A stretch of 64,000 nt of DNA, taken from Streptomyces sp. NL15-2K (GTDB lineage Bacteria > Actinomycetota > Actinomycetes > Streptomycetales > Streptomycetaceae). Each line of letters opens with the position of its first letter. Position 1 is the first letter of the stretch. The translations under genes were made by a program, and so were the position numbers. The DNA lies in the NCBI RefSeq assembly GCF_030551255.1, contig NZ_CP130630.1:5933501-5997500 (forward strand), in the 5' to 3' direction. Below the pieces are notes generated by a model. That model was not told the DNA's origin. It worked only from the letters and a program-made list of their open reading frames with translations, and did no database searches. This document shows positions 43,001-50,752 of this stretch, one piece after another.

Positions 43001-43223
43001 CGGCCGCCGTGGCGACGGGCTTGTCGGCGAGTTGGACGAAATACGTGCCGCCCTTGTACGGCAGCCGCCCGGCGGCGGCCGAGGAACTCGGCGCAGCGTC
43101 CGTGGGTGCGGCCTGGGCGAGCGGCCCGTAGGAGAGGATCAGGCCACCGGCGACGGCCGAGGCCACAAGGGAAGCCGTTCTACGGCCGACGCGGCGGCGC
43201 CGACCGGGGTGTTGCTGGGACAA
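40056..43223 (-). CDS. Secreted subtilisin-like (S8) serine protease with PA domain
   Basis: 1055 residues. Signal peptide (GRRTASLVASAVAGGLILSYGPLAQA), then an I9 inhibitor propeptide (KGGTYFVQLADKPV...YSYQYVLNGFAAKLTAGQANELARTQGVVSL). The catalytic triad is Asp in ILGVLDTGIN, His in AESHGTHTATTAAG and Ser in GTSMSAPHVSGLALLLK. A PA domain is inserted between the His and Ser blocks. Fibronectin-like and C-terminal beta domains follow. It would be a large extracellular protease. TTG at 43223 is chosen because GGGGGAAGGCACCATC precedes it; there is no better start. Confidence 0.93.
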   Translation of the reverse strand: MSQQHPGRRRRVGRRTASLVASAVAGGLILSYGPLAQAAPTDAAPSSSAAAGRLPYKGGTYFVQLADKPVATAAETAPDPGERLNPRTKAVRDYLGHLKRELDKVLDEVQGVKPLYSYQYVLNGFAAKLTAGQANELARTQGVVSLSRNEMRQVTAASDADTAAAGQATAGQATGAKTTSGNTALGNTAAAARPAADADTTAAGSLPVPDTAKFLGLKDRKGLYSKFPGGQRKAGEGMILGVLDTGINTGNPSLQAIPNPSDDDVIAKKWKGTCEPGTDLTHRVTCNNKVIGAQYFRKGLSDPGPTDWASPMDAESHGTHTATTAAGNTDVPAGVPDSGISGRISGIAPGARIAAYKICWSAGCPTIDIVAAMDKAVADGVDVINYSLGGPVQATTDPEFVAMFNAAKAGVFVSASSGNDGPDTTGNSVPWVTTVAASTHDLGYRTTVTLGNGTSYTGVGISGSAVPSAPLVDGAKAAKSGVDATKAGQCQPDALDPAKVKDAIVVCARGGNTRADKSAQVKAAGGAGMVLYNVSAADEEVADAHTVPTVHLGKASGEAVKAYADGSGAKAELSAAKGVRQAAPEMAGFSSSGPDPLSDGSLLKPDITAPGVDIVAGTAPGGEDGMFKGEQGIMSGTSMSAPHVSGLALLLKALHPDWSPMEVKSALMTTASTKNNDGKPIQRSGSAATPLDYGAGHVDPNPAADPGLVYNSTSADWIAYSCAVGDKPVNSDGSDACATARKIDPSDLNYPTIASGRFTGKQTITRTVTNVDDTTGVYTPTLQTPPGYKATIAPKTLTVKPGESATYKVTFTRTDAAIGKWSYGSVTLSDKHHRVRSTVALRAAQLAAPTDVTGKDATGSVTLSPKTGYDGKLTAAVNGLYAGTTKTGTLTGTNREFDPSASSQPASVAKSEVTVPEGTKLARVAIQSADHLAGSDLDLFVLDKDGNLVNDLPGGGSDEHADLEPGKYTVYVVQFALPEGKTSQPYTLHTWLIGPDSKPDHQATAAPAEQPASMGGTAQVTVSWKDLPTGHSYLGLVGYGDGTGSIGNTVVTVTP

Positions 43224-43480
43224 GATGGTGCCTTCCCCCTGCGCACGCCGATAAGTCAGGTGCGCATGACGGTCGTTGGAGTAGTCACGTCCCCCGATAT
43301 GGTTGTCATCTTGGCTGCTGAGAGATCTCTGTGAGAAGGGTGAGATCTCTGAAAGTGCAACAACTTCACATCTGCTCCCAGGAGTTCGCCCAATGCTGCG
43401 TAATCTTGGGGACATCCCTGGCTGACACCCCCCACGAGGGAAATCAGTTCACTCAAGCGAACCCCGAAGGAACAGCCAAC
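43224..43480. promoter_or_regulatory. Divergent promoter region with paired AGAGATCTCT palindromes
   Basis: Between the protease and the secreted protein: AGAGATCTCT (43321-43330) and GAGATCTC (43342-43349) are about two helical turns apart. They look like a doubled operator for a factor that could control both exported products. Confidence 0.45.
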
Positions 43481-43993
43481 GTGTCGTCGAAGAACAGCCG
43501 TCTGAGGGTCGCTCTGGTGGCCCTCACCGTGGCGGTGGCAGGCTTGGCCCTGGCCGGACCCGCCGCCGCAGCCACGCAGCAGAACTCCCCCACAGCGGCC
43601 ACGGCCCCGCAGGATCAGGCGCCCCTCATACCCGTCGACTTCGTCGACCTGCCCACCAGCGCCCTCCCGGCCGACAGTCAGCGCCACAAGTTCACAGTTA
43701 CCTACCGCAACGAATCGTCGGCGGACCGGACGGTCGCCCCGCAGCTCCTGGTGGAGTCACCGGACGCGGGCCCGTTCCTGGACCCGGCGGACGTCAAGCT
43801 CGAGCGGCGCACCGCGCACGGCTGCTGGGAAGCCGTGGAGGTCGGCAGCCAGACCGGCACGCTGTTCACGGACCTCCCGACCGCACAGCGCACCCTGCAC
43901 GCGGGCGAGACCCTCACCCAGGTCTACCGCCTCACCGTCCTCGACCCGGAGGCCAAGGGCACGGTGCACCCGCGGGTGGCCCTCTACGGCTGA
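43481..43993 (+). CDS. Secreted hypothetical protein
   Basis: 170 residues with a signal peptide (SSKNSRLRVALVALTVAVAGLALAGPAAA). The mature part is beta-rich (HKFTVTYRNESSADRTVAPQLLVES...GCWEAVEVGSQTGTLFTDLPTAQRTLHAGETLTQVYRLTVLDPEAKG), like the alternating-strand domains of actinobacterial exported proteins. GTG at 43481 is preceded by AAGGA. It is divergent from the large protease and shares its promoter region. Function unknown. Confidence 0.75.
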   Translation: MSSKNSRLRVALVALTVAVAGLALAGPAAAATQQNSPTAATAPQDQAPLIPVDFVDLPTSALPADSQRHKFTVTYRNESSADRTVAPQLLVESPDAGPFLDPADVKLERRTAHGCWEAVEVGSQTGTLFTDLPTAQRTLHAGETLTQVYRLTVLDPEAKGTVHPRVALYG

Positions 43994-44012
43994 CCGTTCC
44001 TGGTGACTCATC

Positions 44013-44053
44013 GCTCGGCCCCGGACAGGTGAGGTACCTGTCCGGGGCCGAGC
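44013..44053. terminator. Bidirectional terminator
   Basis: Perfect 18-bp stem (44013-44030 / 44036-44053) with a 5-base loop between convergent genes. Confidence 0.85.
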
Positions 44054-44057
44054 CGTA

Positions 44058-44106
44058 TGTCTGCTACTGCTGTGTCTCCTACTGCTGTGTCTCCTACTGC
44101 TGTGGC
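44058..44106. repeat. 15-bp tandem repeat at the golvesin-protein stop
   Basis: About three TGTGTCTCCTACTGC units. On the minus strand each carries an in-frame TAG, so the stop codon is duplicated. Confidence 0.7.
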
Positions 44107-47069
44107 GCCGCGGCGGGCGACGGAGACGGTGACGGGGACGGGTCGACGGCGTCCTCCGGCTTGCCCGGCAGGGGCTCGAAGGCCAGGGCGTCCCAGGCGA
44201 TCGAGTCGTCGCCGGTGCCGTCCGCCGTGTCCGAGCTCAGCGAGACGCTCGGGGTGCCCTTGAACTCGTACGAACCGAGCGAGACCCAGGTGTTCTTGCC
44301 ACCGGTGTCCTGGGAGATCGTCTTGTCCACGACGGTGCCGTCACCGAGGGCGATGTGGTAGGTCGCCTGGCCGGTGTTGGCCTCGTGGTCGGGCAGGTGG
44401 ACCATGACCCGCGCCCAGCCCTCGACCTTCCGGTCGGGCGTCCAGGTGCCGGTGACGACCGAGTCGGTGAACTTCGGCTCCCGGGTGTGCGTGAACCAGA
44501 AGTGACCGCCGAAGCCCGCACCGAGCTGATGGAAGTCGATCTTCGATGGGTAGACGGTCGCGCCGTTCTGCTGGGCGGAGCCGAAGGTGAACGACAACGT
44601 GCCCCGGCTGGTCCAGTTCTTGCCGGCGCAGGGGTTGGTGTCGCCGACCCGGAACTTCACCGTGTTGGGCACGTCGTCCACGATCATCGCGTTCTTGGGC
44701 AGGGACGAGGTGCAGGCGGCCGGGCGGGACGAGGTGACCTCCGGCTCGGGGTCGGTCGCCTGGTAGGTCAGCACCTCGGTGCCGCACTTCTGCGCGCAGT
44801 CCGTCCACGTCACCGGCTCGTGCCACCAGCACTTGAAGTCGTCCCGCTGGCAGGGTCCTTCGGGCTGGCTCGACCCCTCGACCTTGCGGGGCTTGGAGGT
44901 GTCGCACTCGTTGACGGTGGGCTTGCAGAAGGCGTCGTGCGGCGGCTGGGCGTCCGGGGCGTTGCCGGTCGGCCAGTCGCCCACCGCGAACGCCGGTTCG
45001 GACGTGCCGGTCGTCGGGTCGGTCTTCTTCTGGGAGTACGCCGCCCAGCCCAGGACCCGCTCCGGGTACGTCCACAGGTTGGGGGTGCGGGCGTCGTCCT
45101 CGCCGGACGACAGGAACATCTTCCGGTCCGGCGGGTAGAGGCCGTTGGCCGGGTTGTTGAACCAGCCCAGGCCCCACGGGGCGGCGCTGTCCGAGGCGTT
45201 CGGCTCGTTGAAGCCGCTGTTGTACGCCCACAGCGCGTACCACCAGTTCTCCAGGTACTGGGGGTCCCCGCCGTTGACGAGCAGGCCGTGGTCGTACAGC
45301 TGGTTCCACTTGTCCTGGAGGATCTGCAGCCCGGCCGCGATGTTGGCCGCGTAGTCCACGGTGATCGCCTTCTGCTGCTCCACGGTGTAGTTCGTGTCCG
45401 AGCGAGCCATGCCGGTGGTCACCTGGGAGACGCCGTAACCGCAGTCGGCGGCCGACCAGTCGACGGTGTGGACGCTGCCGGCGTTGCCGTAGTAGCCGCC
45501 CTGGATGAAGTTGCCGCTCTCGCCGGCCGCCGCCCTGGGGCTGGCCTGCACCAGATTGCTCTCCTGGGAGAGCACGCCGAGCATGATCTGCGCGGGCACC
45601 CGGCCGCCGCCCTTGAGGTCGACGGGCGGGAAGAATCCCTGCGGGGTGTACGACGGGAGGTCGGTGCCGTTCCAGCCGGACCGGCGGCGGACGTCGAGCT
45701 TGCCCTGCACGGCGAGGTCCGTCGCCCACTCCACCATGGCGGTCGACGGCTGGAGCGACTGGAGTTCGGGGTCGTTGCGGGTGACGGCGCAGGCCCGGTC
45801 CGGGTCGGTGGTGGTGTGTGCCGGGCCGTCGTCGACGCTGTTCAACTGCATGCCGACCGAGGGCTCTTCGCCGCCTTGGTCGGGGGCGCGGGTGGACAGG
45901 GCCGGGGACTGCGCGGCGCCCTGCGTCTGCCGCGGCGCCTTCGGCTTCACCCGGAAGTCGAAGGTCTGGTCGCTGCCCGGTATCAGGGCGTTGATGCCGA
46001 CCGGCTGCGCGGTGCCGGGGTCCTGGACCGTGCTGATGTTCTTGCCGCCGGCCGCCTCGGCGCCGTTGCCGATACTCGTCAGGGCGAGAGAGCCGGTGGT
46101 GGAGACCTCGGACGAGGCGGGGACGTCGAGCAGCTTCCAGCTCTTCGGCAGAGCCGAGCCCGTGATGTCCTCCCGCGCGTCCTTCCCGGTCACGAAGACC
46201 CGGCCGCCGTTGCCGCGCACGCCCAGGGCCCCGAGGAGCCCGGAGCCGAGCAGCCGGTCGGAGCCGCCCTGCGTGACCCGGCGGATCTGGACCGTCTTCT
46301 TCGCGGCCGGGACCTGGTAGGCGAGACCGCTGTGGGCGTCCGGCACCAGCCGGAACGGCATTCCCTGCGTACGGGCCAGGGTGCGCACGCGTCCCTCGCC
46401 GTTCACCGAGACCACCGAGTCACCGGTGGCCGCCGCGATCCCGTCCCCGAAGGGCACGGCGGAGGTCACCAGGCCCGGGACGGTCTGCTGCCCCGTCAGC
46501 TTTCCCTGCCGCGCGTCGACGGTCAGCAACTGCGTGCCGTCGCCCTGCGGGCGGGAGAGCACGGCCTGCTCGCCGTCGCCGCAACCGGGGTTGAAGTAGG
46601 CGAGGGAGACCAGCTGCGGCAGTTTCGTCACCGCGCCGTTCTCCAGGTTCACCACGGCCGCGAAGGCGCCCTGCTGGAAGCCCTCCTGATCGTTGATCAC
46701 CTGCCGGGGCGCGTAGACCACCACCGCGCGGTCGCCCGACGCCGTCACACAGCTCTGGCCGATCCACTGGTCGGTGTCGATGCCGGGCTCGGACAGGGTG
46801 GCCGCGGTGCGCCAGGCGTAGGCGTCCGAGGCGTCGGCGGTCAGGACGTGCAGGCCGGTGCTGTCTCCGTCGGAGGCGACGACCCGGTCGTCGGACCGCT
46901 GCCATCCGGAGGGTAGTTGGGAGGTGTCGGTGACCCGGTCCGGCCACGGCGTGGGGCTGGGATCGGACGAGGCGGTCAGGGCCGCTGACGCGAGCGGCGC
47001 GATGAGCGCCATCGCCAGCACGGATATCCCGCCGGCCACGAATATTCGGCCGCGTCGACTTTTCGGCAC
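44094..47069 (-). CDS. Large exported protein with golvesin C-terminal-like domain
   Basis: 991 residues. Signal/anchor segment (RRGRIFVAGGISVLAMALIAPLASA). The N-terminal 350 residues have beta-propeller-like repeats. Residues about 430-700 include GGGRVPAQIMLGVLSQESNLVQASPRAAAGESGNF and a W/Y-rich region resembling transglycosylase-like proteins. The C-terminal about 180 residues match golvesin-like domains (FHQLGAGFGGHFWFTHTRE...ARVMVHLPDHEANTGQATYHIALGDG...WVSLGSYEFKG). The tail is Pro/Ser-rich. It probably acts at the cell surface on wall polymer or carbohydrate. GTG at 47069 is the best start, after the GGGGGAAGG ribosome site also seen for the protease. Confidence 0.72.
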   Translation of the reverse strand: MPKSRRGRIFVAGGISVLAMALIAPLASAALTASSDPSPTPWPDRVTDTSQLPSGWQRSDDRVVASDGDSTGLHVLTADASDAYAWRTAATLSEPGIDTDQWIGQSCVTASGDRAVVVYAPRQVINDQEGFQQGAFAAVVNLENGAVTKLPQLVSLAYFNPGCGDGEQAVLSRPQGDGTQLLTVDARQGKLTGQQTVPGLVTSAVPFGDGIAAATGDSVVSVNGEGRVRTLARTQGMPFRLVPDAHSGLAYQVPAAKKTVQIRRVTQGGSDRLLGSGLLGALGVRGNGGRVFVTGKDAREDITGSALPKSWKLLDVPASSEVSTTGSLALTSIGNGAEAAGGKNISTVQDPGTAQPVGINALIPGSDQTFDFRVKPKAPRQTQGAAQSPALSTRAPDQGGEEPSVGMQLNSVDDGPAHTTTDPDRACAVTRNDPELQSLQPSTAMVEWATDLAVQGKLDVRRRSGWNGTDLPSYTPQGFFPPVDLKGGGRVPAQIMLGVLSQESNLVQASPRAAAGESGNFIQGGYYGNAGSVHTVDWSAADCGYGVSQVTTGMARSDTNYTVEQQKAITVDYAANIAAGLQILQDKWNQLYDHGLLVNGGDPQYLENWWYALWAYNSGFNEPNASDSAAPWGLGWFNNPANGLYPPDRKMFLSSGEDDARTPNLWTYPERVLGWAAYSQKKTDPTTGTSEPAFAVGDWPTGNAPDAQPPHDAFCKPTVNECDTSKPRKVEGSSQPEGPCQRDDFKCWWHEPVTWTDCAQKCGTEVLTYQATDPEPEVTSSRPAACTSSLPKNAMIVDDVPNTVKFRVGDTNPCAGKNWTSRGTLSFTFGSAQQNGATVYPSKIDFHQLGAGFGGHFWFTHTREPKFTDSVVTGTWTPDRKVEGWARVMVHLPDHEANTGQATYHIALGDGTVVDKTISQDTGGKNTWVSLGSYEFKGTPSVSLSSDTADGTGDDSIAWDALAFEPLPGKPEDAVDPSPSPSPSPAAAPQQ

Positions 47070-47380
47070 CCGCCAGCGGTGCCTTCCCCCTGGGTTTTCA
47101 CGAGAAGTGCGCAAGGTGTTCCGTCCGGATTCATTTATGAAGGTCAGTACCGGCTTTGCGGTTCCCCCGGGGCCAGTGCAGCGGAAGCTATCAATCCGAT
47201 CTGGCCGCACCAGGCGCCAAAGGGCTTCTACCGGGGGGTATCCACCAAACATCCACGAGAAGGTCCACGAGAGGATCCGCGCGAGGATCCACGCGAAGAG
47301 CCACGCGAAGAGCCACGCGAAGGGGTGGTTCGGACGTGGTTCTGGGAGGGGTCCCGTCCGGCCCGGTCAGAATTCCTCGC
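47070..47380. other. Divergent intergenic region with 6 x 12-bp repeat
   Basis: 311 bases before the AAA ATPase. Bases 47247-47318 are six 12-bp units related to GAGGATCCACGC. The sequence just before the ATPase ATG has only a weak ribosome site. Confidence 0.55.
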
Positions 47381-48976
47381 ATGCGTGATACCACTCGGGC
47401 CGAAGTCCGCGACATCGCGGGAGCCATAGCGAGCGAGACCGTCATGCGGTACGCCGACGCACTCGCCAGATCGCCCTATGCCGAACAGACCATGGAGACG
47501 ACGGCGCAGCGCGTGGCCACCGAGGTCGCCCGCTCCATCGCCGACGAACGCGTCGCCCACGCCGAGGAGATCGTCCGGGCCGCCGAGGCGGCGGCCGGGA
47601 ACACGGCCACCGAGACCGCGCAACGCGTCGCCGAGAAGACCGCCGCGAGCCTCACGGCCGAGGCGACGGCCAAGTCGCTGGAAGAGGCGCGCGAGGCCGT
47701 GGCGGAGGCGCTCGCGGAGTCCCGCCGGGCGGTCGAGGAGGCGCTGGAGAAGGCGCGAGCCGAGGCGAAGCAGGCGCTGGAGCGGGCACAGGGCGAGGCC
47801 AAGGAGGAACTGGGGAAGGCCCGGGCGGAGGCCAAGGACGAACTGGGGAAGGCCCGGGCGGAGGCCAAGGAGGAACTGGGGAAGGCCCGGACGGAGGCCA
47901 AGGAGGCGCTGGGGCAGGCGCAGAGGGAGGTGAAGGAGGAGTTCGGGGAGGCGCGGACGGAGCTGGAGGAGGCGCAGGGCGAGCTGAAGAAGGCGCTCTC
48001 GAAGATCCGGGTCGACCTGGCGGAGGCCCAGGGGAACATGGACAAGACGCTGTCGAAGGCCTGGACTGCCCTGGTCGCGGCGCGGGATCAGGTGACGGAG
48101 ACCGTAGGCCAGTTCGCCCGGGACGAGGCGGTCCGCGCGGTCCTCGAGACCGTCGCCGAGAAGGTGCCGCCCGTCGTGGAGGTCAGGGTGGCCGACGCCG
48201 ACCCGGTCCGCGTCACCGGCCACACCCACGCCGTACTGCCGGACGTACTGCTCGCCCTCGGCGCCGGCTGCCACGTCCTGCTGGTCGGTCCGGCCGGCAC
48301 CGGCAAGTCGATGATGGCCCAGCAGGCCGCGGAGGCGTTCTCGCAGGAGTTCCACGCCCTCTCGCTCGGCCCGACGACGCCGATGAGCAAGATCTTCGGC
48401 TACTACGACGCGCACGGGACCTACCACGGCACGCCCTTCCGCAGCGCCTTCGAGCACGGCGGCCTGATGCTGCTCGACGAACTGGACAGCGGCCACCCCG
48501 GTCTCCTCGCGGAGCTCAACCAGGCCCTGTCCATCCGCTCCTGCGCCTTCGCCGACGGCATGGTCGCCGCGCACCCGCAGTTCCGCCTCATCGCCACCGC
48601 GAACACGTACGGCACCGGCGGCGACCGGCAGTACGTGGGCCGCCAGGCGCTGGACGCGGCGACCCTGGACCGCTTCGTCGTCATCGACGTACCGGTGGAC
48701 GAGGACCTCGAGGAGCGCCTCGCCCTCGCGCACGCGCCCGCACGGCAGGAGGACACCCTTCGGGTGATCGAGAAGGTACGGCGGCTGCGTGCCACCGCGG
48801 CCGAGAAGCGGCTGCCGGTGATGTTCTCGCCCCGGGCCGGCATCGACGCGGCGAAGCTGCTTCAGGCGGGGGCGAGCGTGGAGCAGGCGATCCGGTGGCG
48901 GGTGGTGCGGGGCATGTCCGCGGCACACCGTTCGGCGCTGGGGCTGGGAGAGGGCGGAGAGGACGGCGGGCAGTGA
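47381..48976 (+). CDS. MoxR-like AAA+ ATPase with hendecad coiled-coil N-terminus
   Basis: 531 residues. The first about 265 residues are Ala/Glu/Lys-rich and form a long predicted coiled coil. It contains about seven 11-residue units of the type KARAEAKEELG encoded by 33-bp repeats. The C-terminal AAA domain is intact: Walker A VGPAGTGKSMMA, Walker B GLMLLDELDSG, sensor ATANTYG and arginine-finger region ALDAATLDRFVVIDVPV. It resembles MoxR/CbbQ chaperones that work with VWA-type partners. The stop overlaps the start of the next gene (GTGA), so the two are coupled. Function unknown. Confidence 0.88.
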   Translation: MRDTTRAEVRDIAGAIASETVMRYADALARSPYAEQTMETTAQRVATEVARSIADERVAHAEEIVRAAEAAAGNTATETAQRVAEKTAASLTAEATAKSLEEAREAVAEALAESRRAVEEALEKARAEAKQALERAQGEAKEELGKARAEAKDELGKARAEAKEELGKARTEAKEALGQAQREVKEEFGEARTELEEAQGELKKALSKIRVDLAEAQGNMDKTLSKAWTALVAARDQVTETVGQFARDEAVRAVLETVAEKVPPVVEVRVADADPVRVTGHTHAVLPDVLLALGAGCHVLLVGPAGTGKSMMAQQAAEAFSQEFHALSLGPTTPMSKIFGYYDAHGTYHGTPFRSAFEHGGLMLLDELDSGHPGLLAELNQALSIRSCAFADGMVAAHPQFRLIATANTYGTGGDRQYVGRQALDAATLDRFVVIDVPVDEDLEERLALAHAPARQEDTLRVIEKVRRLRATAAEKRLPVMFSPRAGIDAAKLLQAGASVEQAIRWRVVRGMSAAHRSALGLGEGGEDGGQ

Positions 48977-49842
48977 GTCAGGTCGACCCGGGGCCGCAGG
49001 ACACCGTCCACGCACTGCCCCCGATCTGGTCCTGGCAGGAGTTCGTGGACCGGGCCCGCGCGCCCGACAGCATCGACGGAGCAGGTCGGCGCCCCAGGGA
49101 CGACAACTGGGCCGGCGCGACGTGGGAGGAGACACTGCGGCTGGCCGAGGACGGGTGGACCACCGTGCTTCCCGAGGTGGAGGCCGAGGTGGCCGAGCTG
49201 CGCGAACGGGTCCAGGAGGAGGTGCTGACCACCGCACTGGTACCCGCCTGGGACGTGACCGGCAGCGAGGTGGACGTCGGCGTCTACCTGAGCGGCGTAC
49301 CGGAGTGCATGGTGGACTCGGTGCCGCAGCGGATCTCGGCACGCGGCCGGGTGGTGACGTTCCTGATTCCGACCGGCTACGTCAACACCACCCCGCACTC
49401 GGCCGTACACAACCGGGGCGTGGCCCTGGCCGCCTTGTGCTCGTCCATCATCGCGTCGGGGCACAGCGTCGAGATCTGGTCGGGCGACTGCTCCTACGTC
49501 AGCAGGACGGACCGGTTCGTCTCGGTGGCGCGCGTGATCTCGGCGGCGGAGCCGCTGGACATCGGGCGGCTGATGTTCGTGATGGCGCATCCGGCGATGC
49601 TGCGTCGCCTGTGCTTCGCGGTGTGGGACAGCGCTCCGGAGCCGGTGGCCCGCCGCCTGTACGACACGAACTACGGGCATGAGTCGTACGACTGCTTTCC
49701 GGAGGATCTCCCGGAGGGCATCACGAATCCCTACGTCCTCCCCTACCTGTCACCGCAGGACAGCCAGTGGAAGTCGATGGACACGGCGCTGGCGTGGTGC
49801 CGGGACATGTTCGCGGGGTTGGGGTTGCTGCGGGCATCCTGA
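48973..49842 (+). CDS. DUF7192 / VWA-like partner of the AAA ATPase
   Basis: 289 residues. The central region GRVVTFLIPTGYVNTTPHSAVHNRGVALAALCSSIIASGHSVEIWSGDCSYVSRTDRFVSVARVISAAEPLDIGRLMFVMAHPAMLRRLCF has the strand-helix order of a von Willebrand A fold but lacks a clear DxSxS metal site. It is probably the substrate adaptor of the MoxR-like ATPase encoded directly upstream. GTG at 48973 overlaps that gene's stop. No homologous function is known to me. Confidence 0.75.
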   Translation: MSQVDPGPQDTVHALPPIWSWQEFVDRARAPDSIDGAGRRPRDDNWAGATWEETLRLAEDGWTTVLPEVEAEVAELRERVQEEVLTTALVPAWDVTGSEVDVGVYLSGVPECMVDSVPQRISARGRVVTFLIPTGYVNTTPHSAVHNRGVALAALCSSIIASGHSVEIWSGDCSYVSRTDRFVSVARVISAAEPLDIGRLMFVMAHPAMLRRLCFAVWDSAPEPVARRLYDTNYGHESYDCFPEDLPEGITNPYVLPYLSPQDSQWKSMDTALAWCRDMFAGLGLLRAS

Positions 49843-49886
49843 AGAAGGGGGGGGCGTTGTCCCGTCCGGGCGAGAGGATGTGCCCC

Positions 49887-50669
49887 ATGCCTGAGCTGCC
49901 AGACGTCGAGGGATTCCGGAAGGTACTCGAGTCCTGCGCGAAGGGCCGGGTCATCCGCCAGGTCGACGTACGCGACACGGGCGTCCTGCACGATATGAGC
50001 GAGCGGCGGCTGCGCGAGGCACTGGAAGGCCGGCGGTTCACCACACCGGAGCGCCACGGCAAGTGGCTGCTGGCCCACACGGGCGGCCCCACCCTCATCC
50101 TCCACTTCGGCATGACCGGCCGACTGCTCTGCGCCGACCCCTCCGACGAGCCCGAGCCCCACGACCGCGTCCTGTTCACCGTGGCCACCGACCGCCAGCT
50201 CCGCTACCGCGACCAGCGCAAGCTCCAGGGCCTGTGGCTGGCCGAGGACGACTCCGACATCGCACGACTGCTGGACGATCAGGGCCCGGACGCGCTGACG
50301 GTGGACCGCGACGACTTCGAGGCCGCGCTGGCTTCACACCGCGGCCGCGTCAAGGCGGTCCTGACCGACCAGTCGGTCCTGGCCGGCCTCGGCAACCTGC
50401 TCGCCGACGAGATCCTGTGGCGAGCCGAACTGAGCCCCGCGACCCGCTCGAGCGACCTCACGGAGCCGGAACGCCGCCACCTCTACACGACCATGCGCCG
50501 CACGCTCCGCTCCGCGGTCACCGCCGGCTGCGTCCCCCCACGCGACTCCTGGCTCACGGGCCACCGAGACGACCCTGACCCAACCTGCCCACGCTGCGGC
50601 ACCCACCTCCACCGCACCCGCATGACGGGCCGAGCCACACTCTGGTGCCCCCGGTGCCAAGGGGAGTAA
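49887..50669 (+). CDS. Fpg/Nei-family DNA glycosylase
   Basis: 260 residues. The N-terminal catalytic PELP (M-PELPDVE) is present. The helix-two-turn-helix reads SVLAGLGNLLADEILWRAELSP, and the C-terminal zinc finger is CPRCGTHLHRTRMTGRATLWCPRCQ. These mark bifunctional glycosylase/AP-lyases that remove oxidised bases. ATG at 49887 follows GAGAGGA. It ends within a base or two of a long palindrome shared with 2602-2687. Confidence 0.93.
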   Translation: MPELPDVEGFRKVLESCAKGRVIRQVDVRDTGVLHDMSERRLREALEGRRFTTPERHGKWLLAHTGGPTLILHFGMTGRLLCADPSDEPEPHDRVLFTVATDRQLRYRDQRKLQGLWLAEDDSDIARLLDDQGPDALTVDRDDFEAALASHRGRVKAVLTDQSVLAGLGNLLADEILWRAELSPATRSSDLTEPERRHLYTTMRRTLRSAVTAGCVPPRDSWLTGHRDDPDPTCPRCGTHLHRTRMTGRATLWCPRCQGE

Positions 50670-50745
50670 TTGGCAGATCTGTTCCACCGGCACGGCTACG
50701 TGACCTGCGGTTTTCCCTCGCGCAGGTGGAACAGATCTGCCAATT
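50668..50745. repeat. Long palindromic element, copy 2 (21-bp arms)
   Basis: Perfect 21-bp arms (50668-50688, 50725-50745) around a 36-base centre. Inverted relative to copy 1. It lies between the convergent Fpg/Nei and GH97 genes and overlaps the Fpg/Nei stop codon, so it can terminate both. Confidence 0.85.
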
Positions 50746-50752
50746 CCTGGAT

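Noticed and set aside
44355..46916. 853-codon plus-strand frame
   Set aside because: Antisense to the golvesin-domain protein; no domain signals.
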